Below are positions 53,961 to 64,000 of a stretch of 64,000 nt of DNA, in pieces; positions within the stretch are counted from its first letter, which is position 1; every line of letters starts with the position of its first letter. Made by a program: the position numbers and the translations under genes. The notes below the pieces were generated by a model. The model was not told the DNA's origin, did not search any database, and saw only the letters and a list, made by a program, of their open reading frames with translations. The DNA is from Skeletonema tropicum (taxonomy: Eukaryota > Bacillariophyta > Thalassiosirophyceae > Thalassiosirales > Thalassiosiraceae): the NCBI GenBank assembly GCA_037178625.1, contig CM074147.1:558001-622000 (forward strand), in the 5' to 3' direction.

Positions 53961-55403
53961 ACCTAGCTAATGGCTAAAATAATTGGCGAGAAATTTTGCG
54001 TCAATAAATTTGGCGCCAACCGTAGTAAAAGACAGAAAAAGCTAGCAGAACTCTCACAAAACAATCATGTCGGCACTTCAGTAGGGTATAAAAGTAATGG
54101 CAGGCGGATATACCCCAATAACCCTATGACTATTTGATAGCACACATCATCAGCTTTCGATAGAGCCGCTGGCCGCCGTTGGGTGGGCTGTATTCGCCAT
54201 GCTGTAGCTGCCGATGTGGTCAGATGCTGTGTCTGGCGAGGATTTTTGTTAGTCTTTTTAACACGTGAGGAGCTGCCAAAATTAGCAAAATTCGTTGAGT
54301 AAAATCTCGACATAAATCAACTATAACTATATCAAACCAAGAATAATTATTCTTCAATAGTCTTCTGTTTGGCATTCCTAGTGGACATTTTTGTCTAAGG
54401 TATTTTATGAGTGTCTAGTAGGTGGGTATACTCACATGGTTGTTTTGACGTGTTTTGTGAGTTTTACTATAGCGTAATGGAATTTCAAAAGGGTGAAATT
54501 TCACTACTGCAACTTTCGTGAAATTTACAGGGTGAAAGTTGCACCAATTTTGGCCAACAATGAAATTTCACAAAAATTCTGGCGCGAACGGATGGTACTG
54601 AACCAACACGTAGCACAAAAATAACCTAAGACCCTTCATTCCACCAACCACCAAACCCCAAAGAACACCACGCACCATCCAGATGATGAGTTTGTCAACT
54701 CAGCGGAGAGTAACTCTTCACCAAAATGCTGGCGACTAACAATGCAGTATTACTTATTCCTTCGTAGTAATTCAGCTTACATGCGTGTTCCTGCATTGGC
54801 ATGTACCAGATGATTTTGGGCGCGGATGGCTCTTATTTTGGGTGCGGGTATGTGCACAAATCAACTTTTTGTTCACTCTGCCGTCTACCACGCTGTCATA
54901 GTTTGCCTGGCAATAACAACAACAATTCAATAATCTTCAACAATAATGCTTTTGACATGCGCCGCCAACGCCCTTTGTGGCATGAAGAACATGGGAACTG
55001 TCGGATCGATGGATTGTGAGCGTAGGGCCAAACCTCTGAAGAACAGCATTCTTGTGAAGGATAGGAATAGGATGAAGGATCCAACTGGTGTTGCACTTCT
55101 TCGAGGGAAGGAAAACCTCCGTCATATCATGGATGCGAAGAAGATGCTTGGAAAGAAGCTTGCTGACAGTCTCTCTTAGAGTGATGTGTTGACTGCAGAG
55201 TGCAAAGTATTACGACTATCTCAGGATAAGCTAGAGTGAAATTTAATCCCTTGAAATTTCTGAAATTTCTGAAATTTCAACCTGCAATTTTCAACCCCCT
55301 CCAAAAATGGTGAAATTCCATTACGCTATTTTACTAGCTTTCCACTAGCTAAAAATTTCTCGCCAATTATTTTAGTTCGCCAATTATTTTAGCCGCTAGC
55401 TAG
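53961..55403. mobile_element. TIR element, ~1.44 kb, with short transposase-like ORF remnants
   Basis: The left end ACCTAGCTAATGGCTAAAAT-AATTGGCGAGAAATTTT (53961 on) is inverted at the right as AAAATTTCTCGCCAATTATT-TTAGCCGCTAGCTAGGT (to 55403). On the right the piece TCGCCAATTATTTTAG occurs twice in tandem. Inside are many direct and inverted TGAAATTTC/GAAATTTCA repeats (54480-54570 and 55240-55340) flanking short plus-strand ORFs (54801-55179). These are broken and carry a Lys/Arg-rich end, KPLKNSILVKDRNRMKDPTG. No catalytic DDE residues can be identified. Fits a decayed DNA transposon or large MITE of unknown superfamily. Confidence 0.65.
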
Positions 55404-55625
55404 GTCATCAATGTACAACATTCTCGTCATCAAGGGCTTTAAGTAAGGATGTAGATTCCATAGTTTTGAGCCCAGTCAGGTGAACACGATAGACCCATCG
55501 GAAGGCGATTACATTTGAAATAACTGAAGGCCTTATTTTAACAAGAATGAGCATGTCCCCGAGATGCATTCATCCGACATCGACGCCCGACAGCACAGAA
55601 ACCCATCTCAATCGACCTCTACCTT

Positions 55626-58023
55626 TTAGTAACCCCTTATTGTAGCAGGAAGTGCCTGACATCGCAAATCGTTCTCTTTACCAGTCATGAATAAACCGAT
55701 TTGATGGAGAATGCCCTCAGGAAAAAAGTGTGACTTTATCAGAGTAGCTACACGCTCTTCCATTTTTTCAAGCTGACTCACGGGGATTTCAAGTAACTCA
55801 TCTATCAACTGGCCGATGGAATTCATATCTGACATGAAACCTATTTGGCTGAACAAATCGACATAGGGAACCCATGCCACATCTGAGTAAATATAAACTG
55901 GGATTAGACCCATTTGTAGTGCCTCAGTAAGTCGAAAGGATGACCGGCCAAATCCACGAGGGCACATACTGAGCTGTGACGACAACATGACATCTCGCCA
56001 TTTCTCCCCCTTGTAATATTTGTAAAACTGAGTCACGTTGCTACCATTATCGATTCTGGATGGATCAACAGCCGTTAAAGAGTTGTGCATTTTCTTTCTC
56101 AGTGGTGCAGTATGTAGGGATCCAGCGAAAGATAGCAAGTTAGTCCTTTCAGAGATCGTCTTCTCTTGATTCATTTTTTCCTCCGGCTGCTTCAACAAAG
56201 GTACAGGAATATGACCAACGCCACCAGCTGAAAGGACCAGAATGTTAGGAAAATGGTTTAAGACAGTCTCCTCACCCCCACCAGAAATCCCGTCATCATT
56301 TTGGCTTACTGTAATATAGGGAACGCTTGGCCGCAGAACAGATTTCAGACGGTCCAGAAGCTTCTGGTAATGAGACCTTGAATTGACCCAATGATCTGTC
56401 CATGGAATGAAAATTGGAATAAAGGGGCCAAATATGTCCGATGCACAAGCCGTTTTGTTTCCTTGGTACAAACCTTCAAAATGAGCAATCCAGTGATTTT
56501 CAATCCATGGTCCACCATAGTTCGCATAATGGTGAAATTTGTGCGAACCATGCTGCGCCCATGGAGCAAGAGCCAATCTGATTTCATTCAAATGCAAGTC
56601 AGCATCTTCGGGGTACTTCAGTTGCAAAGAAGGTGTTGTGCGTTGTAGACAAGAGAGGGCAATCGTCGTATCAAAAGCCGCTTTGGGGGGATTCATGCAG
56701 ACAAGTTTTTTCTGTTCCATGAGAGATGTCACATCTGCTTTGTACTTTGAGACTGGGTCGTCAATGTCAGGTATGCTTGCACATTCAGGGAGCTTATCAT
56801 CCAATCTATCACTTGGGTGCCAGTTACCTGATGACTTGAGGCTATTGTACTTGATTGTCTGTCCTATCATATAATTCGCGTGAACTAAATGAACACCATA
56901 ACGTTCATTTCGTTGAAAGTACTTTCTTCCCCATGGAAAGAGATCTTTGGGAAGATATTTGAACTGAACGCCATGGTCTGTCTTGAGAACTTCATTGAAG
57001 GCAGACTGGTCATTTTCAAATTTACCAGTGTCAATGCTGCCAATTCTCCAACAATCTAAAATTGGATTGACATGGTACCATGAAAATGAGACATGTGCAG
57101 ATCCATGTATCAAAACCATCCACCTGAAAAATAGCGTCGACCCCATCGGTGTCTTCCATGACAATGGCATCTAGATCGTCCCAAACATTTGTTTTCCACA
57201 CAATATCTACATCATTGTAGAAAACCGTCACATTCTTACGGAGAAACGCATGTATCATACGAGGCCGTGCTGATGTGAGACGTCCAAATTCTTTGGTGTT
57301 ATATTTCGCAGGACCATTCAACTCATCATCGGTTACTCCAGGTAACATCGGCACAGTGTTGTCGGGGTATACCTGCTGAAGAATATCCTCCGTCGACTTG
57401 TCAAGAGGAACAAGGAGAAAGTTGTGAATGCCGTGAGAAAGGAGTGAATTGGCCCAGTTGTCAGCAAACTGAAGATTTTGGCAGTTGAAGGATGCTACAA
57501 CAACACGATTTTCGCCACCCTTTGTTACTACTTTTGATATCACTGAGGAGGGTGGCCATGAATCATCAATCTCCCAATGAATGCTACCCAGCTTGGGCTT
57601 GGGCTCGGGCTCGGGGGATGATATCTTGATGTAGGACCCAGGCCCTGGACAACACACTCTTTCCTCCTTTCGAAGGATTGCACAAATATCACTTCCATTT
57701 ACTTCTCTGGCAGCCATCAGTTTTATTGAGCCACATGTATTTCCTCCTGTACCAGTGACCACCAATTCCGGCTCATTCAGAATTTTGCAAAATGTACATG
57801 AAGATGATGTTGCCTCCTCACCCCCTGTCTCATTATTCGATTCAAATTGTTGGGTACCTCCACCTATAAATTTGTGGTCATGATTTTGAACCGAAACGGT
57901 GGCAAGGACTTCCAATCTTCTCAGCGATAGAATAACGGAGCTGATTGAGATTGAGACTATGATGATTATGATGATGCGGGTCAACTCTGCCAAGCGGCTG
58001 CCCCTCCTCTGCCTCGGTAGCAT
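55626..58023 (-). CDS. Golgi GT77-like / GT47 exostosin-like fusion glycosyltransferase, one apparent +1 frameshift
   Basis: Start Met at 58023 (MLPRQRRGSRLAEL), followed by a membrane anchor (IIIIIIVSISISSVILSL), making a type II Golgi protein of about 798 aa. The N-domain (about 185-340) has VASFNCQNLQFADNWANSLL, LTSARPRMIHAFLRKNVTVF and a YNDVDIVW DxD metal site, as in GT77 nucleotide-diphospho-sugar transferases. The C-domain (about 400-780) has the exostosin pattern: LLSFAGSLHTAPLRKKM, YKGEKWRDVMLSSQLSMCPRG, GRSSFRLTEALQMGLIPVYI. The join around 57043 has one extra base (GGCAGCATTGAC); LLENWQ continues as DTGKFENDQSAF once it is ignored. Total then divides into whole codons. A wall or glycoprotein polysaccharide role is inferred. 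The frameshift could instead be real decay. Confidence 0.78.
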
Positions 58024-58550
58024 GATTTTTTCAGAACACCATTCAAAGTAGCACACAACGGCTAGTACCTAGAATTAATAGCAGAAACTATCAATGTCCA
58101 CGCCATTATCATCTCTCTCCCGACATTTGTGTGAACGGAAGCTTAATAAACAAAGTATGTTCACTAATAATCAAAATGTAGATACAGTAATACTTTTGTT
58201 TTATTTTGCAGTAGACCCTGTGCTTCAGTAACCCTGTGTTTAGTCCGCGCGCGTCACGCACACAAATTCAGGTTGGTACCACTACTTTTTCAACAATTGC
58301 GGGCAACGGGTAAGCCCCAAATATGAAGGAACACCAGTGCCAAAAAGTGAACACCAGTGCGTCAATTTGGACACCAGAGGTGTCAAGAGTACCCACCAAA
58401 TTTGCGTGCCGGGCATTTAGGGGGGTCAAGCAGCGCAATCCTCCACGCACACCCTCCATCCTCCATGCCATCTCTGTTTTCACCTCCCCCGCCTCCATCC
58501 ATCCCAGGTTGTCACGGTACGATACAACAATCAAATCAGATTCACAAGCA

Positions 58551-61357
58551 ATGATGATTCGATCAAGACTGCACAGAGCCGCTACTGCGGCCAGCGGCAA
58601 TCGCCGCAGGCACCATCGTCATTATACGAGAAGCCTAGCGGCCAGCAGTACAACACATCAAAAAACCAATAAGACATCCTTTTTTGACCAAGTAGATGAG
58701 CAGATGAAGCAAGATTATCCAGAACAATATATACGATTATTCAGAGTCAAAACGAGCCTATCAGCTTAGAAAGCAATATGATGATGCCTTGTCGCCTGTA
58801 ACGACTGACAAGAAGTTGTTTAACGAAAGAACTGGTAATGATGATGATGTAGCAGAGAAGATGTCCAGCAGGTCTCTGCATCAGAGAGAACAAAACGAAG
58901 AAGTACCATGGTACAAAAAGATAGAGCAGATCGAAGAGCCAACTTCTTCTCCACCACAGGCAAAAGAGACAACAACAAAAATAGTCGCTGAGACACCCAA
59001 AAAAGAAGAGTCCAAAATTTCTCTCGACGTTACCAACACAATCAATACCACAGAAAAGAAGTCATCCATCTTCTCTTCCATATCCAAATCGGCCCTCAGC
59101 TTCCAAGATGGTGACAAGAGTACCACTATCCCTCTATCTGAATTATTTCCAACTCTCTATGCAACGGAATCATCATCTGACTCGACAACTTCATCTAACG
59201 TGGACACTGCAACAACTTCAAACAACAATCCAGGCATGATGTATGATGCCAAACAATTCGATGCCTACCGTGAAGCCATGACAGCAGTCATGTCTCATGA
59301 CAAGATGCAACGAACAATATCCAAATTTGAAAAGAAAGACGAGGCAAATGTACAATTGGTACAAAAGTTAAAAGAGTGGGTACTAAATGACCATCGAATT
59401 ATTGACAAACACGTAGTTGGTGAGAGATGGAACAATTTAGAGAAACATTGGAGGGAAGGGTGGATGGTAGGTGGTGCCTCGTCGTTAATGGAAGATAGTA
59501 GTAGTAGTAGTAGTAGTGAGAATACTAATGGACCTGTATCCAATGTGATGAAATCCGAGTTGAAGGCACAAAATGAATTATTTCAATCAACATTGCTCCA
59601 AGCGGATGATGATGGGGATGGTGGGGATGATCAAGTGGGCAAAAAAGATTCACAGACGTTCAATCAAATGGCACAACTTCTCTTTACTGCACTTGGTAGA
59701 TATTGCGCGAACGAGGCTAGATCTGTCCCGATGGAAGTAGCCTGGTACAAGGTGAAAAGAGAGTGGATTGGTATTGCCCAAGGATACCATTTCGACGTAT
59801 TTATACGTCGTGGGCACGATGGGGATGGGAGATTCGTTTCGAATGACTACTGGGGATGTACGAAAAGAAGGATAGTAGTGAATCATCTATTTCAGAAGAG
59901 GTTGTCACATATCACGACCTAGCGATGAAACCAACCGAATCCAGTATAAGTCTACGTGTGAAGGCATTTGCATCCAAGGGAGATGCAAAGACCGCGCAAG
60001 AATTGTTGGAAGCTTTCAAGAAGATGATTGGTGACGATGCTGATAACAAAGAAGCCATTAGATTACGAACATATCTTCCGATTTTGAAGCAGTATTGTGA
60101 ATCGAAGGATGTTGGAGCGGCATTGACAGTGTTCAAGCAGATGCAATCAATATCTACAGTTATATTGGAACCTGAAAACTATGTGTTATTGTTGGCAAGT
60201 ATTGCTGAAAATGGTTACTTTTGCAGGGACTCGGCCCCCATCGAAGGAATATCAGATCTAGGTCTTAACAACCAAAGTGGTCCAGAACTCTTTGATGAAC
60301 TCGTCTCGGAAATGGCGGATGATGTCCTCGAAATCTCCTCTGCAAGTGCAAGCCGACTCCATAACGCCTTGGCCATTGGGTTCAAAGACCGACCAGAGAA
60401 CAAATTGAAAGAGATGCACCCACTTGCATCTATGCCAATATCTCGTCAACCTGCCGAAAGCAATGAAGTGGTGGCATGTAGGATTTCGTTGGATCGGTCA
60501 AGTGGAATATGTCCCGTGACAGAGGCGCAGCAACGTCTTCTTGTTCTGGAAACATTCCAAAGAAGGCAATTGCATGAAGATCTATTATCACTGTCAAGAG
60601 AACAATTTTCAAAGTTTGCTGGTAAAAGAGACGATGAAACTCCAGAGAGAGCGGCAGAGGAACTTCAGAAGTTTTCGGATTGGCTAGATGGCAGAGACGG
60701 CGAACCCTTCACAGCAATCCTTGACGGGGCGAACATTGGGTATTACATGCAGAGCTTCGACAAGGGGAGGTTCAATTATCATCAGATTAAATTCATGGTT
60801 GATACTTTGGAAGAAAGAGGCGAAAATGTTCTTGTAGGTTATACCCCACAAATACGGTTACAACTCGTTCTACACCTCCAAGGTGCAACACCAACAACTT
60901 GATGCTGCCGAGAAAACGATCATGAATGACCTCCTCAGGAAAAAGAAAGCTATACAAAGTGCCACCTAGGTGCTTAGATGACTTTTATTGGATGCTGGCG
61001 AGTGTGTCTGATCAAGTGACCGCTCGTAACGGAGTGGACTTATCAGTTCTACCCGATGATCCCAGTGGCCGCTGGCCTGGTGTCCGCCCTGTCTTAATAT
61101 CCAACGATCAAATGCGTGACCACAAATGGGAGTTGCTTGAACCCAGACTGTTTCGACGTTGGTATGGTTGCCACATTGTCAACTACAATTTCACTGCGTT
61201 TGTAATGGGCGAATGCGTCGATGGAAACGAGATATTCTTTTCACAGGCTGACTTCTTTAGTAGAGAAATACAAGGGAATCCATCTGGTTCCGGCAAAGCG
61301 TGGCATTTCCCTGTGAGCGATTGGGACTTGGAGGAAAGGTTCGTTGTACGCTTGTAG
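58551..61357 (+). CDS. PRORP, protein-only RNase P, with four single-base frame breaks
   Basis: Cuts the 5' leader from pre-tRNAs. Starts MMIRSRLHRAATAASGN, an Arg-rich organelle-type presequence, then a long Ser/Thr/Gln/acidic low-complexity part (to about 59850). A PPR-like helical domain follows (SISLRVKAFASKGDAKTAQELLEAF; LPILKQYCESKDVGAALTVF), then the NYN nuclease: FTAILDGANIGYYMQ, FNYHQIKFMVDTL, and LISNDQMRDHKWELLEPRLF with the catalytic aspartates, closing KAWHFPVSDW with a zinc-site His. Frame changes lie near 58730 (+1), 59853 (one G short of GGGGG), 60837 (+1, TAGGTT) and 60953 (+1). The protein reads smoothly across each, and corrections give 935 codons. The promoter is shared with the truncated copy at 53110. 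Confidence 0.87.
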
Positions 61358-61547
61358 TTCTCTCTCTCTTGCGCCGCCCGCAGAAATCCACCGCCGCCGT
61401 TTGTTCTGATTGAAAATGTTGGAGATCGGACGTGAAAATCTGAGGATACTTCCCACGAACTCCGCTAACTTGAAAGAGATGGTTCCTATGAATAATGACA
61501 GTGCATCGAGCTTTCAAAAGGTCAAAATAATGGAAAGCTAATTGTAG

Positions 61548-64000
61548 TTACGTCTGCCTATGTGTCCGGCACATTCCTCCTACTCCCCGAGGTTGCTTGG
61601 TGCAGCCAGGTTCCTTGCATTCCCTCCTCTGTCCACCGTGTTTCACACACTTTCCTCCTGCAAAACCCACAGAAAACTTGTTGCAGCCAGGTTCCTTGCA
61701 TTTCGCCAGCTGTCCACCGTGTTTCAAACACTTTCCTCCTGCTCCCACAGGAAACTTGTTGCAGCCAGGTTCCTTGCATTTCGGCAGCTGTCCACCGTGT
61801 TTCACACACTTTCCTCCTGCTCCCCGAGGTAGCTTGGTGCAGCCAGGTTCCTTGCATTCCCTCGACCTCTTCCGCTTCCTCGTGAACTTTGGCTCACTCT
61901 CATCATTAGGCACATTATCACGAACCACATCATCAGACTCGTCATCTGTCTTCTTTCGTTTTCCTCGAGCGTTTCTCATTGCAGCCATATGCTCTTTCTT
62001 CTCCTGATCACTCTTTGACTCCCAAGAGTTCTTGCCCATATTGGAAAGGATGTGAAAGCCTCTAACTTCATCAGGATGTGCAGGTACAAGATCTTGCCCA
62101 CTCCACTCTCTGTACTCTTCTTCCCGAGCTTTGATCTCGGGAAAATGAGCTATAGAATAATGTCTGACGACACCTGGTGCATCTTTCGTGAATCCATTCT
62201 TGTTGCGACTGCAATAGGACACGATGATACCAACAGGTTCCTCCTCTTTTGAAGCTATGACTAACTTCCGAAGAGATTCTTCGCTCGTGTCATCATTGAT
62301 CATTGGAAGAGCACTGCTGCGACGAGCAAAGTCGATCAAAGATTCACCTCCATCTAAAGAAATGTCGCACTTATTCTCTAGATGTAAAGTGAGACAATCA
62401 GACACTCTCTGAAGGATAGCAGTCATTGCTCGACATGTTTCCAAAAGCGTTCTGTTCTGCATCTTTCGTCGAAAATATTGGACATGATGTAACAAATTAT
62501 CAACGTCGATGGTGATGGATCCCGAATCAATGAAGGATTTAGCGAGCGGATGAAGGATGCGCTCGTTGACTCCTGTTGTGGTTCCAGCAGCTGAAAACAT
62601 ATACGCTGATGCTTTCACGTTGGCAAAATGTGTCAACGAAATAGTTAATATCTTCAAAATGACGTCCGGAGATGTTTCATTCGCTTGAAGTGTAGGGCAT
62701 GGTGCGTACTCCCTTGTTTCTGTTGGACAGTAGCCTTGTCGACCGTTCACTCCTGCAAAACCACCTGCTACGGGCCCCATATCAATGGATGAAAATTGCT
62801 CGAAAAATGGACTCAACCCCATCAATCCATCCAGTGAGCAATTACCCCAAGCTCTTAAATCAACATCATCTCCAAGAGCTGATCCGCTGCCACAATTGAA
62901 ACTAATATGCCCCCTACTCCATTGAACTGCGCAATGGAGTAAGATCAAAAAGATATTATCACCTGGGACAACTATCTTGACAAGCTCACTGAAGAGCAAC
63001 TGCATCAGGACAGGCTTCCTTCAAAGGGTCCAGTTCTCTGAGAGTTGCTGCCCTTTGCTCCTCTAAATGTTCCCATGAAATCCCAGATTTCTCTTGCCAG
63101 TCTTCAGGAGGAGGGGCCTTTCGTTTGGGCAGAGGCCTATCCCTCTTCTCCCATTGAGTTTTCAGGCGAGCAATTTCATCATCTTCAACTGATTCGTCGG
63201 CGTTGTCGAAGGAAGACCCTGTTTCAAGATTCGGTGCACTTAAAGAATCTAGAGAATCGGGCTCTCTTGACGAGGAATGACTGTGGCCGCAAGAGGAGAA
63301 GACGTTGCAGCAACCTAGATTTGTCCAGTTCATTGGATTCTCAAACAGTTCTACATTGCATACAGCAAAGAAGTAAGAGAGTTGTTAGACAGTGTTCAAT
63401 GCGACGGACACAAGATAGCAACATCACAAACAAACGTACCTAAGTGAGATGTGGATGCGGATGTGGATGTGACTGAGACATGATCATCTTCGCGCTGAGA
63501 TGAGCTCGATGATAAGAGTACCACTTCTGGAAGTGTTGCAGCATAGCCGTTGTACATCCATTCACAAGCATTGGTTCTTTCATTTGCATCACTCCCGAAT
63601 TCGAGGTAGTCGAAAGGCAATCTGTGTACATCATCAGCACGGTATTGCATACCTTCAAACTTGAAAGATTCACCTCCAATACTACCATTCTTGTACAAAG
63701 GAATCACATCGTAAGTGAAATTCGGAAATGATTCAATTACTAAAGCTCGGGTAGATGGTGCTTCCTCATGTGCTTGCTCTTGCTCTTGCTCCAAAGAAGC
63801 ATTGGGAGTGATAATTGTCGACGCAGGCCCAACAAGATCGTGATCGTGGTTGATAACAGCAGAAGAAGTAGCCACATGTGACGAATTGATCTTTCTCTCA
63901 TTCTCCTTCTTCTTGCCATATAGCACCGCATCATAATCTACACCAAACCGATACAATGGATGGAGGAATCCGAGGATGCAATCTTCTCCGTCTCCACAGT
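61548..64000 (-). CDS. Protein with four C-terminal CxxxxC...CxxH zinc-like repeats; 5' end outside window
   Basis: The first frame is open to the window end (64000) and runs to 63440. A GT-AG intron (63351-63439) joins it to 63350-63000 (ELFENPMNWTNLGCC...). The link to the long last exon (from about 63000-62930 to 61548) is unclear: a weak intron near 62932-63012 or an indel. They may be two genes. The N part (YGKKK..., ESFPNFTYDVIPLY) is unrecognised. The last part has a helical region, then a basic stretch (ARGKRKKTDDE, TRKRKRSRE) and four units CKEPGC(T/N)KxPxGAGGKCxKHGGQ. Such C-x4-C-x10-12-C-x2-H units occur in WRKY19-like and diatom nuclear proteins and probably bind zinc and perhaps DNA. 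A nuclear role is inferred. Confidence 0.55.
61644..61860 (-). repeat. In-gene ~75 bp tandem repeats encoding the zinc-like units
   Basis: On the plus strand the phrase CAGCCAGGTTCCTTGCATT recurs at about 61603, 61685, 61765 and 61841, with period about 75-80 bp. This is the DNA basis of the four Cys/His units, nearly identical between units, which suggests recent expansion or conversion. Confidence 0.75.

Overview
This window is nuclear DNA of a photosynthetic stramenopile, almost certainly a diatom. Genes are intron-poor, with short GT-AG introns of about 45-170 bp. Two predicted plastid proteins carry the ASAFAP-type signal/transit junction (ASAFAP at 22003, minus strand; TSAFAP at 37477). 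One of them is a plastid terminal oxidase. Many proteins have the Ser/Thr/Pro-rich linkers and Cys-rich secreted domains common in diatoms. There are no operons; genes are packed on both strands, with some tail-to-tail pairs only tens of bases apart.

Layout. 0-5 kb: the end of a formin and a convergent membrane-anchored Cys-repeat protein. 5.4-14 kb: three paralogous heterotrimeric G-protein alpha genes, all on the minus strand with one shared intron position. The middle copy is frame-broken, and a rifampin-phosphotransferase-like gene on the plus strand sits between copies 1 and 2. 14.7-25.5 kb: AP-1 gamma-adaptin, a frame-broken Cys-rich membrane protein, a two-TM (possibly SLATT-like) protein, a plastid ABM-domain protein, a nested inverted-repeat element, an MFS transporter and a frame-broken secreted beta-trefoil-like protein. 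25.7-37.4 kb: a DCAF4-like WD gene and then about 9 kb of repeats. These are a TIR element, two near-identical 1.24 kb blocks each carrying a tRNA-His(GTG), arrays of a ~185 bp satellite, and a decayed retroelement. 37.5-52.9 kb: PTOX, a decayed secreted Cys-rich gene, mitochondrial ribosomal protein bL21, a coiled-coil protein, a four-repeat protein, an alpha/beta hydrolase, an ATX1-type copper chaperone in three tiny exons, a WW-domain protein, a MYND protein and a membrane-anchored Nudix protein. 53-64 kb: a truncated copy of the start of a PRORP gene, a ~1.44 kb TIR element, a GT77-GT47-type fusion glycosyltransferase, the full-length PRORP (protein-only RNase P), and a zinc-repeat protein that probably runs off the window.

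Two themes stand out. First, the DCAF4-like and PTOX genes are divergent and appear once to have shared a short promoter region. That region's sequence is found, diverged, beside both genes and also inside the duplicated blocks, so the 9 kb between them seems to have grown by duplication and satellite expansion. Second, several housekeeping genes (gamma-adaptin, PRORP, the GT fusion, one G-alpha) are interrupted by single-base insertions or deletions although the protein stays well conserved on both sides. Uncorrected base errors explain this best; recent decay is the alternative. I do not see a clear, wholly new multi-gene system. The best candidates for something undescribed are the SLATT-like protein, the rifampin-phosphotransferase-like enzyme beside the G-alpha cluster, and the tRNA-containing satellite/promoter duplication.
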